Positions 63,251-64,000 of a stretch of 64,000 bases of DNA are shown here, in pieces (position 1 is the first letter of the stretch; every line of letters begins with the position of its first letter). The stretch covers positions 124,001 to 188,000 of the forward strand of contig NZ_JAHKQL010000034.1 of assembly GCF_018861005.1 (NCBI RefSeq), given 5' to 3'. This stretch comes from Polaribacter vadi (lineage in GTDB: Bacteria > Bacteroidota > Bacteroidia > Flavobacteriales > Flavobacteriaceae). Position numbers and translations under genes: made by a program. Below the pieces are notes generated by a model. That model saw only the letters and a program-made list of their open reading frames with translations. It had not been told where the DNA came from and made no database searches.

Positions 63251-64000
63251 TTATTCATCTGAATCTAACATCTTATTTTCTAGAGAATTTTTTAGTTTAT
63301 CTATGAATTTAGTCTGATTCATTTTACGTGAACGTATTTCTAAAAATGTTCTGTAATAATCACCAAGGTCAATGTTAAACATTTGTTCGCAAGCTGATGC
63401 CATTTCTTTAATATCTGCTGTTCCGCTATTTACAGCACCAGAACTATGAAGCGCGTAAATTAATTCTATTAAATCGGTTTTATTGCCTGTCCAAAAAAGT
63501 TTTGACTGTTTTTTAAACGCATTGATATTAGTTTCCATACTATTATTGTTTTCAAGTTTATCTATTTCTCTTTTTAGATAGATAATTAACATATCGTATG
63601 CCATAATAGTAGCCACTGTTGTATCGTGACTTGTAGAAAATTTATCGTCCGTAAAAAACGATAATGAATCTGGAAATAGCCTTATATCCGCTTTACCTCT
63701 GATAAAATATTCTTCATCTAAAAAAATAGCACCTCTTCTGAAATAATGATAAAATTCTAGGTTATCATTAAAATAGTTTTGAAGCCTATCTATGTGATTA
63801 TTGAAGTATTTTACTTGAGATTTATTACTACTTCTAGGTCTTTTACTTTCTATACTGAATAATTTGACATAATATATTAATTTACTAAAAACATAAGGCT
63901 TCATATTTTTGAAAAAAAGTATTTCTTCATTTTTTGGAATTAATTTTTTCCTTAAAAAAAGTATTTTTATTTGTTTTAATGCTCTTTTTGTTACTCTAAT
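63251..64000 (-). CDS. rteC: RteC-family regulator of a conjugative transposon, 5' part cut by window edge
   Basis: The frame is open from the stop at 63251 to the last base, so the gene continues past the window. The ATG at 63904 is internal, because the upstream in-frame residues (RKKLIPKNEEILFFKN) run straight into the conserved MKPYVFSKLIYYVKLFSIE. The visible 249 residues carry the RteC domain: NDNLEFYHYFRRGAIFLDEEYFIRG, DSLSFFTDDKFSTSHD, FFWTG-like LFWTGNKTDLIELIYALHSSGAVN and YYRTFLEIRSRKMNQTKFIDKL. RteC proteins activate excision genes in tetracycline-type conjugative transposons. It identifies the right end of the window as part of an integrative conjugative element or a related relic. 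The remaining N terminus cannot be seen. Confidence 0.9.
   Translation of the reverse strand: MRVTKRALKQIKILFLRKKLIPKNEEILFFKNMKPYVFSKLIYYVKLFSIESKRPRSSNKSQVKYFNNHIDRLQNYFNDNLEFYHYFRRGAIFLDEEYFIRGKADIRLFPDSLSFFTDDKFSTSHDTTVATIMAYDMLIIYLKREIDKLENNNSMETNINAFKKQSKLFWTGNKTDLIELIYALHSSGAVNSGTADIKEMASACEQMFNIDLGDYYRTFLEIRSRKMNQTKFIDKLKNSLENKMLDSDE

Noticed and set aside
63904..64000. ATG at 63904 as the real start of rteC
   Set aside because: The frame stays open upstream to the window edge and encodes residues conserved in RteC proteins just before this methionine.

Overview
The window is AT-rich DNA from a member of the Bacteroidota, most likely a marine Flavobacteriaceae (Polaribacter-like). 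The evidence is two SusC/SusD pairs, a hybrid two-component regulator, type IX secretion C-terminal tails, an ECF sigma/FecR pair, Bacteroidota-type -7 promoter elements (TAnnTTTG) and an RteC-type conjugative-transposon regulator. The genus is an inference from gene content and base composition.

Region 1 (1-17934) is a glycan utilization locus. It holds the 3' part of an SMP-30/gluconolactonase gene, a GH3 lipoprotein beta-glucosidase, a GntP-type permease split by a frameshift, a large FG-GAP/ASPIC lipoprotein, SusD, SusC, a 1384-residue hybrid two-component sensor/regulator and an MFS sugar porter. A beta-glucoside oligosaccharide with an aldonate side branch is a reasonable substrate guess.

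Region 2 (18540-35414) is centred on L-fucose. A secreted hydrolase, a sulfatase and a lipoprotein aspartate-racemase homologue form one operon, followed by a DUF6786-like protein. Next come fructose-1,6-bisphosphatase, an FGGY kinase, L-fucose isomerase and a RhaD-type aldolase on the minus strand. An AraC regulator, lactaldehyde dehydrogenase, FucP, an FMN L-lactate dehydrogenase and a cytidylyltransferase-GHMP kinase fusion lie on the plus strand. Together they can take fucose to DHAP and L-lactaldehyde, then L-lactate and pyruvate, with FBPase allowing gluconeogenesis from DHAP. A degraded LacI-family gene follows.

Region 3 (36770-52844) looks like a protein or peptide utilization locus. 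It contains an ECF sigma factor, an M14 metallopeptidase, a FecR anti-sigma factor, an STN-containing SusC, SusD, a LamG lipoprotein, two C10 (streptopain-like) cysteine peptidases with LamG and T9SS tails, and a LamG/T9SS protein. A 21-bp motif (18/21 identical) precedes both the M14 gene and fecR and is a candidate promoter for the ECF sigma factor.

Region 4 (52910-64000) appears to be the left part of an integrated mobile element. It begins with a 17-bp sequence resembling the 3' end of a tRNA gene (candidate att site). It then carries a four-gene cassette (unknown structural-like protein, DUF5675 protein, two small membrane proteins) closed by a terminator, about 0.9 kb of non-coding DNA with three long hairpins, a three-gene module (AlbA_2/Schlafen-like ATP-binding protein, helical-repeat protein, PD-(D/E)XK-like nuclease protein) that looks like an undescribed defence system, a replication pair (DnaC-like ATPase and initiator-like protein), an excisionase-like HTH protein and RteC, which runs off the right edge. 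Two identical palindromes between rteC and the HTH gene are candidate RteC operators.
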